Of a stretch of DNA of 64,000 nucleotides, positions 1 through 11,501 are shown piece by piece (within the stretch, counting starts at the first letter, position 1; every line of letters starts with the position of its first letter). Where the stretch lies: the NCBI GenBank assembly GCA_025024175.1, contig QCXZ01000003.1, forward strand, positions 57,306,023-57,370,022. Direction: 5' to 3'. The notes beneath the pieces are model-generated. The model had not been told where the DNA came from. It saw only the letters and a program-made list of their open reading frames with translations, and did no database searches. The DNA is from Rhyzopertha dominica (lineage: Eukaryota > Arthropoda > Insecta > Coleoptera > Bostrichidae). A program made the position numbers and the translations under genes.

Positions 1-2865
1 ATGTATTATTTTGCAATCTTTCCTGGTAAGAACGATTTTTGACAGCAAATATGAAGGCGTCTCACACATACTAAACAACTAGTTCGGTTCGATCATGATT
101 ATCTCTTTTCCCCCAAAAAAATGACGATCCTTTCTCAGAAATAAATAAACACGTCGTGTTCCAGGGCGAAGACGGTCTGGCTTAGATCTGCAGAATATTA
201 TTTAGCTTGTTTGTTCCTCCGTCTACCGGGCTGGCTGACGGGTATTAGCCAGGCAGAAAAAGTATCTGAGGCCTTATACTTTGGGGGTAATTAATTCGGA
301 AAACTTTATTTGCTGAAAATGCCTCGTATTTGTTTGGCTTTTTGCGACTGAACAAAAACCTTCCTTCGCAGTCGCTTAATTTAACAAGTCCGTCCTTTGT
401 GCTCCGGTTTTTGTTTCCTCGTGTAGAACATGTGTTCGCGAAGCAAGGGCGACGTTGTTTTCATACGGACCTTTATGAAAGGATCGCGATGACTTACTTT
501 AATTTCAGAAAATTGCGTCGTCCGTCGGCGACTCGTGCCATTGTCGCCTAATTGTTTCCTTTTTATTGTGACATAGTACCGCGGAAACGAGCCACATTTT
601 CTGTATTGTGCTGTTGGAGAACGGTATGTGTTTGCAGCGATCCTAATGTGCACTTGCATTTGGCTTCAAAGTAAATAATGTGCTGCGCTGGGACTGATAT
701 TTCATCGTTTCCGTCTGCGAAAATGGAGCTGCGTGAATAAATAACGACTACAGCATTTGTTTGCATTTTCACTTAACTGTGCGATGGTGCCACTTTCGAC
801 GGGCATAACAGAGCTTGATAAATCTCAGTTTCGTAACTAGCCATTCTATTCGCTTGCATTTCAAGTAAGCATAAAATATATGAGAGTATAAGCTTTTCTT
901 GCAGTGCAATATTCACATACCCTGAAAGAATTGCATTGCTTCACGCCAGTAAAAAATAGTAATAACTTATAATAATTCTTATTTAAGTAAACAAAATTTG
1001 TGAAGTTGCACCGCTTTCAGCCTTCTAAAACCTTCCTGACTATGTGGATCCGTTCCCAGTTTACTTTTTTTACAAATCCTAATTCATCATTCTCTAGAGT
1101 GATGTATCTTATATTTTTTTCCATTTGATGACTCCTGCAAGGCTCAGACTCTTTCTTTCAAACGTTCAGTTCTGGGTTTACCTTGTGTTCTTTTTTCACG
1201 TGGGTCCCATTGCAACATCAAGTAGCTCCATCGCTCCACAAACACCTAAGCCATTTCATTCTTCGCTTTTTTATTATCTTTATTCTGTCATCGTCGTACA
1301 TTTCTTGTAATATTTAATGGAAAGTAATAATATACATATGTTTACATAGCAACCAACATTAACGGTAATGGAGAAATTTCACGTTTTTAGGAAATAGGAT
1401 AGGATGAAAGTACTAATCAATAGAAACCGCTTGCCGCTTGTCCGAGTTTAATCCGATTTCAAATAAGTTCAAAGATTCAATTTGAAATTGTGCTTGGCTC
1501 CGCTTGTGACCTCACAAGACAGAAACGCGTAGGGCAAAGCTGCATTCTGCATTAGTAAACGCACGTACTTAGGGTGCGGTTCGTTCTATGTGCTCTGTTA
1601 TTTAAGTCGCGAAGGTTTTATTTTATACCACTCTGTGTCGTAAATTTCAAATAATAGTCATGACGAGTGATGTTGTTACCAGCTGTTTAAATGACAATAA
1701 TGGCCCTCGTATCTGTGAGGTGACGTCACGCCGACCATGGCACCCATCCGATCACGTTTAAACCACGCAAATCTCACTAATTATGCAATTATTTTAATTT
1801 TGTATTTACCACTCGTTATAGAATCGAAAGAACAACATACTTCTGCTGTTTAAACAGAATTTAAAAGTTCATGCAACTTCTCCATTATAAAATAATATAG
1901 CTCCATCATGAAAACTTTTGCCTATGTTGAAAACGACAAAGGAGCACTTATTTCAACTTTAGTGACACATTATACAGGATCTTTGGAGAATGGTCTCCCA
2001 AGAATTTCAGGGTGCGTTTATGACGTAAAATGTGGTCGGAAACCTTTATATAATTTTTTTATAAAACAAATAATTTCTGAAATTGCAAATGTTCTCTACT
2101 GTTTTAGGACTGCTAAAATCTTGTTTTGAGCACAAAAAATCGCATAAGTTTTACTTTAAAAATAAGGCTGTTCAACAATGTTGGTTTTAATAGCTTATTA
2201 CAGTACAAAATTTGCCTACATACCCATCGCTGCACACAAAGCACCAGAATTTGAAGCAACATTTAATTAAACTAAGTACAAAGTTCGTTCTAAAGGAAGA
2301 GGCTAGAAAACGGTACCCTGAGACTAGTGCGTGACGTAGAAAACCAAAGTGGGATAAGTAAAAAACTTGCAATTTTCTGCGAAATCGGATCGTTTCATTT
2401 AATAAGCTGGGAAGCAACTGTTACATGTTTTAATGTCTTATAGATATATATTTCTAGCTCGAATTACATATTAAAGTATGGGCATCTACATCACATGCCT
2501 AGCCTTATCACGAAGGGTTGTGTTCTAGCCTGTGCTTTGGCCAAACTTTATAATAAGATAATTTAAAATCTATTTGATTGACCATTATTGTTGTTTGGTA
2601 ATTATTTGACATTTACTACTCAAAGTCAAAGGATCCAATCGATTTTTTGCTATAGTTGATGTTAAAGTATGCTTTGGTCTACTCAAATCAAAAGATCAAT
2701 GAACATTGTAGACTCAAACTAAAAAATAAAATATTTCAATATTAAGGGCAGATAAAGCAAAAGTAAGTTTCATTGTGATTTTGATGTAAAACAAAATTCA
2801 TTGTACAATTTACATTTCCAGCAATATTAAGTCATTAAACACAATTTATTTCCCTGTGATGGCTG
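1..2865. other. AT-rich DNA without a recognisable gene
   Basis: I see no convincing coding region, RNA gene or element terminus. Open frames here are under 95 codons, overlap on both strands and carry no family motif I recognise. The segment ends at the left 13-bp duplication of the hammerhead element (2866-2878). Confidence 0.6.
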
Positions 2866-3079
2866 AATAGAAGTATAGGGTAAGAATTTAGGATGGCAAT
2901 GCCATCTGTCAGAATTACACTGACATGATGACAAAGCCACCTAGCTGCCTTAACGGGAACTACTTCCTAAAGGAAGTGACCTGTAGCCTGACAAATTGGC
3001 ATGCAACTGCATACTTCAATTTGACAGCAGGCCCCCATGGCACTTTTTGCTAACGGGCAAGAACCAACATACATTAAAA

Positions 3080-3148
3080 TGCATGTCTATGCTGTGCTGT
3101 CTACACCTCAACCAACTGCAGATATTACTATTTAGCTGTCATTACAAA
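3080..3148 (-). ncRNA. Degraded antisense hammerhead half
   Basis: Read on the minus strand, this is the 3' two-thirds of the same ribozyme: stem II, stem III, TGCAGTTGG and TGTAGACAGCACAGCATAG. The first G of GAAA has become T, giving TAAA, and the CTGATGA strand is missing because the snap-back junction falls at 3148/3149. It should be inactive on its own. It could base-pair extensively with the sense ribozyme just downstream. Confidence 0.75.
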
Positions 3149-3154
3149 ACCAGT

Positions 3155-3260
3155 TCTATGCCGTGTTGTCTACATTAGACCTAAACTGCACTGATGAGCT
3201 GTAATGACAGCGAAATAGTACTATCTGCAGTTGGTTGAGGTGTAGACAGGACAGCATAGA
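3155..3260 (+). ncRNA. Type I hammerhead ribozyme, intact core
   Basis: The conserved core is complete: CTGATGA at 3191-3197, stem II GCTG/CAGC closing a TAATGA loop, then GAAA. Stem III is the self-complementary ATAGTACTAT, followed by C3225. Predicted cleavage lies between 3225 and 3226 (ATC triplet). Stem I is bipartite: AACTGCA pairs with TGCAGTT next to the core, then an asymmetric internal loop, then TGTCTACA pairs with TGTAGACA, with CTATGC/GCATAG further out. The internal loop faces the stem II loop, as expected for the tertiary contact of fast natural hammerheads. Stem I is the open stem, so this is type I, the arrangement reported in Penelope-like elements and animal retrozymes. Activity is not shown here. 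Confidence 0.88.
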
Positions 3261-3289
3261 CATGCATTTTAATAGAAGTATAGTGTGTT

Positions 3290-3890
3290 TAAATAAGAGT
3301 TTCGCCATGAAAACATGGCATACATACAAAGCGTAGTTTTGATCCGACAGAGTTGAAACTTTCTTTAGTTAATCGATGGCAATTAGGTATGAAACAAAAT
3401 ATCAGCAAAATGATCACTACAGCTGTGGCTCTTCCACGGTTTGATCGATGTAATGATGGTTGCCTTAAGCTCTTGAATGGTGTTAGATTTCCTGCATACA
3501 CTTTACTCTTTACCAAAGGGTGAAGTCCAAGTGAGTCTAATCGCACATCAGTGGGCAAATGCCATTACCGTCTTGAGACGAGAAATAACGCGGCCGGAGA
3601 ACTGTTAATGCAACTAAGCCATTGTAGCGTTGGCTGTGTGGCAAGTGGCACAGTCTTGCTGAAACCACATGTTGTCTAGGTCCATAGTTTCCAATTCCGG
3701 TCACAAAAGCCCGTTTTAGTTTGCACAGTTCACTGTAACTGCTTCTTCCACGTTTTTTCGGAAACGTACGGACCAATGATGCTGCCAGCTCAAAAACCGC
3801 ACTATACGGTGATTCTCTGTGCATGAATAGTTTTCTTAACGATTACTCCTGTGCCCAACGCTCATTTTTGTAAAATGTTTATGTTTCCCA
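3290..3890 (-). pseudogene. Decayed mariner/Tc1-superfamily DDE transposase
   Basis: On the minus strand, pieces of a DDE transposase can be followed in different frames. Near 3800-3750 there is AGSIIGPYV, preceded by TV-stop-CGF, where a tryptophan codon has become TAG and another TGA. Near 3700-3625 there is LDNMWFQQDCATCHTANAT, the block around the second catalytic aspartate, followed by GRVISR. Near 3500 there is VKSKVY. In intact relatives these motifs lie in this order, in proteins of about 350 residues. Here frameshifts and stops break every frame, so it encodes nothing functional. No clear terminal inverted repeats were found. It starts directly after the hammerhead copy A. Confidence 0.75.
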
Positions 3891-4914
3891 TGCCTCAAAA
3901 TGCTAACTGACAAAAAAATTGAAAGGACTATCGATGTCTCCTTGCAGTTCCCTACCGGAGTGGTAGGGAAGTAGGACAACTTGAATTAGAGCTATAAGTA
4001 TTTTTCATTTTACAGGGTATTTTCTTTGATACCGCAACCTCTTTTAAGGATAAACAACTGAAGATGATTTCTTACCTCCTGCAACTGTTACCAGATCAGC
4101 TCCAGAATTTGCTACATCTCTAACTTTTTACCTTCAGTAAATTCAAAAATAAATATTTATTCCCATAGGTTAGGTGATCTTCTTTCTCTGTGCTTATCAA
4201 AACTAGTGAGCTACGATTATTCAAAACACAGACATTACTTTCCTCATCGGTGATGCAAAACGACTGATATTTCTTAGTTTTGGTGTCATTCGGGATTTAT
4301 GAGATGTTTGTGATTAATATTCCTTGTACTTTTCCACTTTTGGAAGTATATTTGTAAATGAGGCGAGATTTCTTTCCCACGTATTCTAATTGCCTCTTAT
4401 TCCAGGTCGGGGGCAGATTTTCTTTATTTTTGTCCATCTCTAAACCGAAACATCCAAAAACAATTTATCAATAGCCACTCAACACCACTCATGTCGAAAT
4501 AAACATATTCCTTTTAACCCTAGCAATGGTCATATTAAAGAGACTAAAAATTTGAGACGATTAGCTGTAATTTTTACACTTTTTTAGTAGTGACCAAAAT
4601 GCTTTGGAAAAATTGAATATTATGCTTGATAAAATTTCTAACGCCATTAGTCTCGCCGCAAAAAAAAAATACTCCGCAAGGTAACAAACAATTGCATCGT
4701 CCAGTGTATAATATATAACTATTACTCAGATAAATACCTTATTATTCCAACTCAAGAAACTATGGTAATGTTATACAATGCATTATATGGAGGACAGCGC
4801 CATCTTGACGCCTCGATATGGTAATTACTAGCATTTAGGTGGACAGCTATAAACGGCGTTTAAGACGTTAGTATATTATAGTAGTTCAAGAACAAGAATG
4901 AAAAGCATATTTAT
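3891..4914. other. No recognisable feature
   Basis: AT-rich sequence between two transposase relics. I see no coding region or structural RNA. Confidence 0.5.
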
Positions 4915-5490
4915 CGAAGGGGTGTCCCCAATAAAAAAAAAGACATCTAAATATTCTTGGTGTAGCACATGCTAGGAATGCAGGAATGGTTAATGTAGAA
5001 GAGGCGATTTTGCATAGAACTGAAAAAGATCCTTCGGTAAATACTCGACAAATAACTAGATAAGTTGGCCATTTGACTGTATGGAAAACTCTTCTTTATC
5101 CCTACCATTTACCAGAAGTTCAAAGCTCAAACGCAAATGATTTTCCTTCCAGACGAAGATTTGGTGAACGTTGATGCAAATCTGTTACCAAAATCCTTTA
5201 TTCCATAGTAAAATACTATGCTTTATGCGACAAGGTGTTCTAAATTTCCATAAATACTCACTACTGGGTAAAAGTTAAACCTCAGTTTATTCATCAAACA
5301 TAACATCGGTTTTCTCCTGATATCAACAGCTATAACTTTTATTTGTGGTGTTTCATGTAATTTATAGTGGGTCAGACAACAGTGACTAAATGATTAAGAA
5401 GACTAGTTAAACAGAAACATCATGCACGGCTGCAAAGAAAGTTGACCCAGGCTATGCAATCTTTATTACGACGTGCTAATGTTTAAAGTA
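4915..5490 (+). pseudogene. Decayed mariner-type (DUF4817-like) transposase
   Basis: Plus-strand translations, in shifting frames, resemble the large insect transposase family that also appears at 16.3-17.7 kb. I read VNVEEAILHRTEKDPSVNT near 4987-5043, then LTVWKTLLYPYHLPEVQ near 5078-5125, with FPSRRRFGE after it, and a C-terminal-like LQRKLTQAMQSLLRRAN near 5432-5482. The order matches helix-turn-helix region, DDE start and C-terminus, but the catalytic centre is largely missing and stops are frequent. It is a dead copy. The match is from recalled family motifs and is weaker than at 16-17 kb. Confidence 0.6.
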
Positions 5491-8270
5491 GGGCAAGCAG
5501 TAGGCATTTGCTCCCTTTTCTGTGTTCATTTATTTGGGTAATTTATAGTTCATCTTGTTTATTAAAATTCTAGACTTGATGCACAGTTTCATACCAAATT
5601 ATTAAGGTGCTTCAAATAATTAGTTAGTTAAAGTTGATTTTATCAATATTTGTAAAATATCGTAAATTTTATAAAAGCTCTAGCTACGAGGACTCTCATT
5701 AATCTTGATTAAATATGAGTTTGATTACTCTCTCGATAAAAAAGCAAACTTGGAAAATTTTGACGATATATGCAGTGTAAGTTTAAAAGCAGAATACTGA
5801 TAGTCGTCATAAAATCTGGCTTAAAGCCACTGTTGCATTTTTTCCTTACCATTTAACCTTTAACAAAACGGTCACGCTTATTTATTTTCAGAACAGTCAA
5901 TTTGGACGGAAACTCCCAAATAGTGGACTGGATTTTATATTATTTACTTTACAGAAAATCGTTCATCAGGAGAAAGAATAACCCCATTCTTTTCCATTAA
6001 GGTACCCTGAAGTTTTTGGGAAACCATTCCCTAACACCTTGTATATAGTGACTATTTCTAAACAATTGAATATTTTTTAAGGCAGTTTATAGTTATAGTT
6101 ATAGAATCAATTGTTCTTTAAAAATACATAAATGTAGGTTTCTGTACGTTACGTCTACAGTGTATGTTAACAATTGGCGCAAACGTATCACATTAATAGC
6201 TTCGAAAGCGTGACCTATCTTTCCTCAAATTACAACGCTATTTACAGAGCAGTATATACAACCCACGTCATAGCTGATTTGCAACATACGTGGATGTAAT
6301 ATGCTCCCGGGAATAATTCTGGGCGTACGTGGAAGAGAGTCATATTACTACATTACAACCACCCCCATCCAGGCAGGCGTTGGTTGGCACATAAGAGCCT
6401 CTCGTAATACCAGGATGTAGAGTTATCCGGCTTGACTCATTGTCGACTGCGCCGGAGACCGTGATGAATATACGTGGAGAACCACCTAACTCATTACCCT
6501 AAGAAACTAATTACCTCCCCTCCCATCCCGCCATCACCTTTGCGCTCGAAACCCACCCTTTCCGTTTGTTGTGATAAATTAGCGCGAGAAAATTGATTTG
6601 TTTTTGTTTCTGGATCTCGAGAATTTACATGGCCCCCTTAGATTTCCCCGGGGCCGCGTAAAGCGCCCCGGAATAATTAAGACGACGGTGTGCGCAATTT
6701 TTAATGAATATATGCATCTTCGGAGCAGCCAAAGTTTTGACTGGCATCTTGGAAACGGGCAAAATATGTGCGCGACTAGTTCTCTCAAACTTTGATGTGC
6801 TAATTGAACCCCCGGAATAATAAACAGCGCCGAGTTCAGTTAAGTGACGGAGACGAGGTTGTTCGCGTGTTTGCTCTTATGAATAGTTCAAATATACCAC
6901 GGGGAACGCAAGAAATTTAACCTCTATGCTAATGGCGGTGCTTAAATGACAAAAGTTTCGCTAGCTAACTTTTATGAACACTCTTGATAGTGAAACCGCC
7001 TCCGTAGTTCAAAGCAAAGGAGATACTTACAGTTAACAACAGCTCGCATAAAGATAATGTTGGAAAATAAAAACTCTGGAAGCGGTAACTTAGTAAATGC
7101 AGCGAGTACAGCACTTTAGGAATTGTCATTGTTGGCTTCGTCTCTGCAGAAATATTAGTCTGGAGAGTTTCATCCATCGTAGTAACTGTCTATTTTGTCT
7201 TACATCCACAAATAATTCCAACTTTTATTACAACGGCATTAGTGTGCTACAACTATATACACGAAGAGCTCTCAGTTATTGAGACTTTCAGTTTCTGTAG
7301 CACTTATGCTACTCATATTTCAGAAACCCAGCAGTTAATAATAATGTTCGCCCAAGACAAATGTCCGTTTTGCCCTTTGCGCCTAACGTGACGTCATGCG
7401 CAGTAGGTCCACAAAATATGTCACCTACTTGGCACGCTATACTATATTCNCGCTACGGATGCAAGTATGTTTTACACGATATTTAGGTTAGGAATTTACA
7501 TTTAGTTTAATAAAATATATACTATATATCTGTTGCAGTGTAGTTTATTTAACAAAGTGTAGTAAAATAACGAATTGCCTCATTGGGGTGTATTTTGTGG
7601 GCTGACATCTATATGCCAATACTTACAGTTACCTCCTTCTTTTCACTTGATTGCCGTTTTACCGCCAAATATAAGAATAAAAATAAGATTACCGAACGGG
7701 TTAAACTATGTTGCACCTACCTACAAAGATTAATTAATCAAATATGACATAAAAATACAGAAAGACGAGTATGTGGCATTTCTTTGAACCACTAAACGAA
7801 ATTCGAGCAAAGTGCAAAATTGAAAACTGTCATAAAAGGTCAATTTTCAATTTAAAAAAAGCATATGCTTAGTAGATAACCAACTGTTACGTTGTCGACA
7901 AAACTAAGGGCTACAAGCGGTAAGTTTCTTGTAAATTCCTGTAGTAATGCTTCAATTCAAAAATAAATCAACAATAACAGCATGGCACAAGCTACTGACG
8001 CATGTCCAAAAGTTGAAACGAACTTAGTAGCAAATCCTACGCAAGCTGAACCTTTTTAAAAAGCGTGCCAAATACAAGCCAATTAAAGCGATAAATTGAT
8101 AACGTTACGCTTGCATTCCATTTAACACAACACTCGTACATGAATACGGAGGGGTATTCATAAGTCCTTGAGCTAATATAGCATCTTATTCAACTCGCGC
8201 TCCGGTGAAACATTTTATATCATTAAAAGAAAAACTCTTGGTTGTTTCACAGTATTTAATGTTTACTTGC
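5491..8270. other. No gene seen; contains a GC-richer block
   Basis: AT-rich non-coding sequence surrounding the GC-richer block listed at 6250-6890. No ORF here carries family motifs. A GTGACGTCATGCGCA-like stretch occurs near 7388-7402, but nothing supports a promoter. Confidence 0.5.
6250..6890. other. GC-richer unique block, candidate regulatory sequence
   Basis: Base composition rises clearly above the AT-rich surroundings, and the sequence has no repeat signature or inverted termini that I can see. It holds TAATTA-type motifs and short palindromes such as CCCGGG. It is overlapped by open frames on both strands, which is typical of non-coding DNA. Similar blocks are at 9830-10270, 14300-14560, 27410-27600 and 55920-56250. 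Conserved enhancers in insect introns often look like this, but conservation cannot be judged from one sequence. Confidence 0.3.
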
Positions 8271-8273
8271 GGA

Positions 8274-8303
8274 TCTGTGTCGAACCTTTCGGTTCTTCTT
8301 CAG
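8274..8303 (-). repeat. Hammerhead-like PLE terminal motif
   Basis: On the minus strand, CTGAAGAAGAACC, a GAAA loop, then GGTTCGACAC. This is the YTGA-stem-GAAAC arrangement seen in other PLE-like terminal repeats in this window, with GAAAC decayed to GACAC. No PLE coding sequence is recognisable next to it. Confidence 0.4.
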
Positions 8304-9427
8304 AATGTAAAAGTATGTACACTTATTATCAAATTTAGTATTTATTGGGATTTACTTGTAACCTCATATCAAATACACCCTTCAGCGGGAAGCTATTTTT
8401 TCTCAAAGCGATAGTGTGAGGGATTTTCAAGATACAACCGTTCCGTACCCATATTGAATCACCCTGTATGGATGTCCATTGTTACTTTCAGGAAATAAAG
8501 CTACTCAGAGTGATATCAAATTCATTAACAATGAAAGCACTTTAAAAAATTTGACCTGCACGATTTCTAAGGTTAAAAGACTTGTAATAATTTTATTTGT
8601 ATCGCAGCTACTTTCCATGCTATTGTATACACTGGTATTGCATTGATCTGCGGAACTAATTATTCAATTTTATTTTCAGGCGCTTAAGGATTGCGGAATC
8701 AGCATGACGCCTGCTTGCTACTACTGAGGTGAGACACCTTACACAAAGTGTATGCTTATTTTTTGAACGATTTGAGGTGAAGAAGCAATGTCAAGTAGCA
8801 TTAGATGAACCCCCGTTGCGACCATTACAAGTTGTTAATATACCGGCATCGCATGGAGTTATAGCTATAAATCCATAATTACACTGCTGTTAAATTAAAC
8901 TTATAGAATTCTCAGGTAGCAATGCTGAAATGCATTAGTGGAACGTTTCAATGGCGTAGGTCCATTAACTCGGATAATTGCTTAAAATACTGGGCGGTGA
9001 TTGTCAGTGTAAATTAGCGATTTCCTCCTGGTAAGATCGTTGACGGTATACGTTTTTTTTTTAACTTGTTAAGCACTTGTTGCTTGCCTTTTTATTACTG
9101 TTTGCATATTCGGTGAAACATTGTAACATACATATCCTTACTTTTTTGCGTTGCTTTATTGTCAGCATGAATAATAACTATGCAATAATTTTAAATTACA
9201 AATGAATAAAAAAATATATATTTATTTTTTAAGAAAAATTGTTTGGTATACTAGAAAATGTTTCGATTCCACATTTGAAATATCTAAAGCCGGAAACGGA
9301 GAAAAAACTTTTGTTAGTAGAAATATGACAAATAGCAGATAAATTTGAAATATTTTTATAGAAAATTTGGAGAAAGCTTTTCGTGATTGTATTGCATGCT
9401 GGATGTTTTTCCTTGTTTATTGTCAAG
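8304..9427. other. No recognisable feature
   Basis: AT-rich sequence with a poly-T run near 9053-9062. I see nothing coding. Confidence 0.5.
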
Positions 9428-9496
9428 GCCAATACGTTTTCATTTCATCTTATGCCTGCAAAACCCAATAAAATATCACATATGATCATTCATAAA
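9428..9496 (+). repeat. SINE-tail-like repeat fragment
   Basis: GCCAATACGTTTTCATTTC followed by TCTTATGCCTG and an AATAAAATATCAC segment. It closely resembles the sequence directly downstream of the tRNA-Thr-like head at 34682-34753. Its end is also shared with 32069-32100. I read it as a 5'-truncated copy of a tRNA-headed SINE. Confidence 0.45.
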
Positions 9497-9829
9497 GAGC
9501 TATATATACAAGATACAGTTAGGATTATCTCATAAAGTTTTGTAAAAACAACTTAGTAGTTATTCTTTCTTTTATGTAGTTTGTAACTATATTGCGGTAA
9601 TCCTTCACGAATAACAGAAACTGCTTGCCTTTAAGTGGTCATATCTGACACAGCCTCAATATAATACAAAAAGCATTCACAACTGCATACGGGGCTCCTT
9701 GCTGAATACAAAAAGTGTCACACTTTACTCAAAGACTAACTTCATGTCCAAAGTGTTTTATTTGGCGAGCTTCTACAACAAACTTCCAAACTGCAGCTCC
9801 GAAGTTTCCAATCCTGCCTACCTGATTCG

Positions 9830-10270
9830 AAAGCGGTCAAATGAGGCGCATCCGTTTTAAGCCTTTAAGTGAACGTACATGTTCGCCGTGAGGACCTTTT
9901 TTCATCCAAACAGCGTCACAATGGAAATGGAAACGGATTCCGACGGCCCCCGCTTCCGAGGATAATTAATCGAACATATTCAAACCTGCGGCGCTCATCG
10001 CGCTAAAATACAAGACAATATTATTCAGATGAGTTACGGTGACCTTTCCAGAAGTCACACAGGAATGTCATCAATATTTAAATCACCCCGGTGACCCCCG
10101 TGGTTAACTTCGGCAGCTGCGAATCAACTTTCAATCCCTCGACGCCGTCCTCCTACCGATTGTATGTAATGAAGTGGACCTGCTAATTATCCTAGGGAGC
10201 GTTTATACCGACTGACATTAAAATCTAATGAATTCCAGCACTTGAGGGGATCGATCACCTGAAGTCTGCA
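9830..10270. other. GC-richer unique block, candidate regulatory sequence
   Basis: A sharply GC-richer segment with AATTAATC and TAATTA motifs, no ORF of family character and no repeat termini. It stands between AT-rich flanks. It is a candidate conserved non-coding element, by composition only. Confidence 0.3.
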
Positions 10271-10859
10271 TTGTAAAACGTTGTTAAACACACGGAGAAA
10301 ACCGTATTTACTCAGAGCGCTGCGAATATTATTAAAAGCGATGGAAACAATTATTAATAGATGTATTGTATTAATTGAGAAAAGAAAGGCGTGTTTTTAT
10401 ATTACGGTTCTGTCTAGTGCATCAATCTAAGTATGCTATGACATGGTTGTACGAAGAGAGCCTTCTCTTTTATTAAGTGTTTGATCAAACAATAAGTGGC
10501 TTATGTCTTCTTGACCCGCGCTCACCTGTTTCATCCTATACCCAGATTATGCAAGTATAAATTTCTTTTATAATAGGCAACAGAAACTATAAAGCTTTGG
10601 GTATGAGGCAGCTTTTGTAAACCAAACGTAATTAAATAAGCTTTATTCACTTGCTTTATATCATTCTTTAAATTGCAGACTTTGTCACACAACTAAATTT
10701 TTTATTCTTTGTACAAGTCATACATCGTTTTCACAGTCAATTCACAAGTTAAGTATTTTCTGTTAGGGTCCTTCAAACTGGAGTCTAATTTTCTAGAACT
10801 TGTTGTACCACGTTTTTCTTTTCACTCAGTCATATCTTTTTTAGGAATGCATCGATAAT

Positions 10860-11475
10860 AACGTCTTCTTTACTAAAAGCTAATTTTGTAATGGGTGTAG
10901 ATAGCATCCCGGCGTTCTGTATTCGAGACTGCATAACATGTTTGGCTGATCCACTAGTGAATTTGTACGACTTAATCTTAAAAAAAAACATATTTATCCC
11001 AGTGCTTACTGTTTACAAGTCGCGTCCCAAAGAAAACGTGTTACTAATTACATACCAGTTGCAATCGAAGTTAATTTTGCTAAAATATTTGGGAACATTG
11101 TAGCATCAAAAATTTATAACCATATTGCACCAACAATTATTGATAATCAACACGGCTTTGTCAGGAACACGTCAACCTGTACTAACTTATGCAGCTTTAC
11201 CCAGAAGATTTCAGCATTTTTAGATGAAAACGTTCAAGTAGATGTTATAAACACAGATTTTACAAAAGCATTCGACAAGGTAAATCATAAAATCCTGCTG
11301 CACAAACTAGCAAGTTTTGGCATAAATAACAACCTGATAAATATTTTAAGGTCCATGTTATCTAATCGTTCGCAATTTGTGGAATATAAGAATTCAAAAT
11401 CGGTCACCTTTCCTGTTAACAGTGGGGTTGCCAAGGGTCCAATTTAGGGCCTTTACTGTTCATTATTGGCTAATA
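10860..11475 (+). pseudogene. Non-LTR retrotransposon RT fragment (Jockey/CR1-like)
   Basis: Two plus-strand frames together give the finger and palm start of a LINE reverse transcriptase. 10891-11000 reads GVDSIPAFCIRDC and LADPLVNLYDLILKK, the usual pre-RT block. 11100-11455 reads ASKIYNHIAP, QHGFVRNTSTCTN, then DVINTDFTKAFDKVNHKIL with the first catalytic aspartate, and SGVAKG where intact elements have SGVPQG. A frameshift near 11020-11100 separates the halves. The fragment stops just after a GPLLF-like block at about 11460, so the second catalytic DD block is absent. It is inactive and truncated at both ends. The clade assignment is approximate. Confidence 0.75.
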
Positions 11476-11501
11476 AATTAAAACAAGTGAATCAATGTCC
11501 T

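Larger units (their letters stand above)
2879..3270 (+). mobile_element. Hammerhead-ribozyme element, solitary copy A, with 13-bp TSD
   Basis: A 392-bp non-autonomous element flanked by a perfect 13-bp direct repeat, AATAGAAGTATAG, at 2866-2878 and 3271-3283. The first about 270 bp (2879-3148) are antisense to the family consensus: inverted body, inverted 3' tail and an inverted, damaged ribozyme. From 3149 the sequence switches to sense and contains an intact hammerhead (3155-3260), ending at CATGCATTTT. There is no ORF, so movement must have used enzymes supplied in trans. The antisense part runs across the tail-to-body junction of two units, which implies a multimeric or circular RNA template. 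Related copies lie at 14661-14920, 22990-23720 and 36606-36926. The host machinery is inferred to be a Penelope-like element, because the PLE at 50 kb has the same duplication length. Confidence 0.85.
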
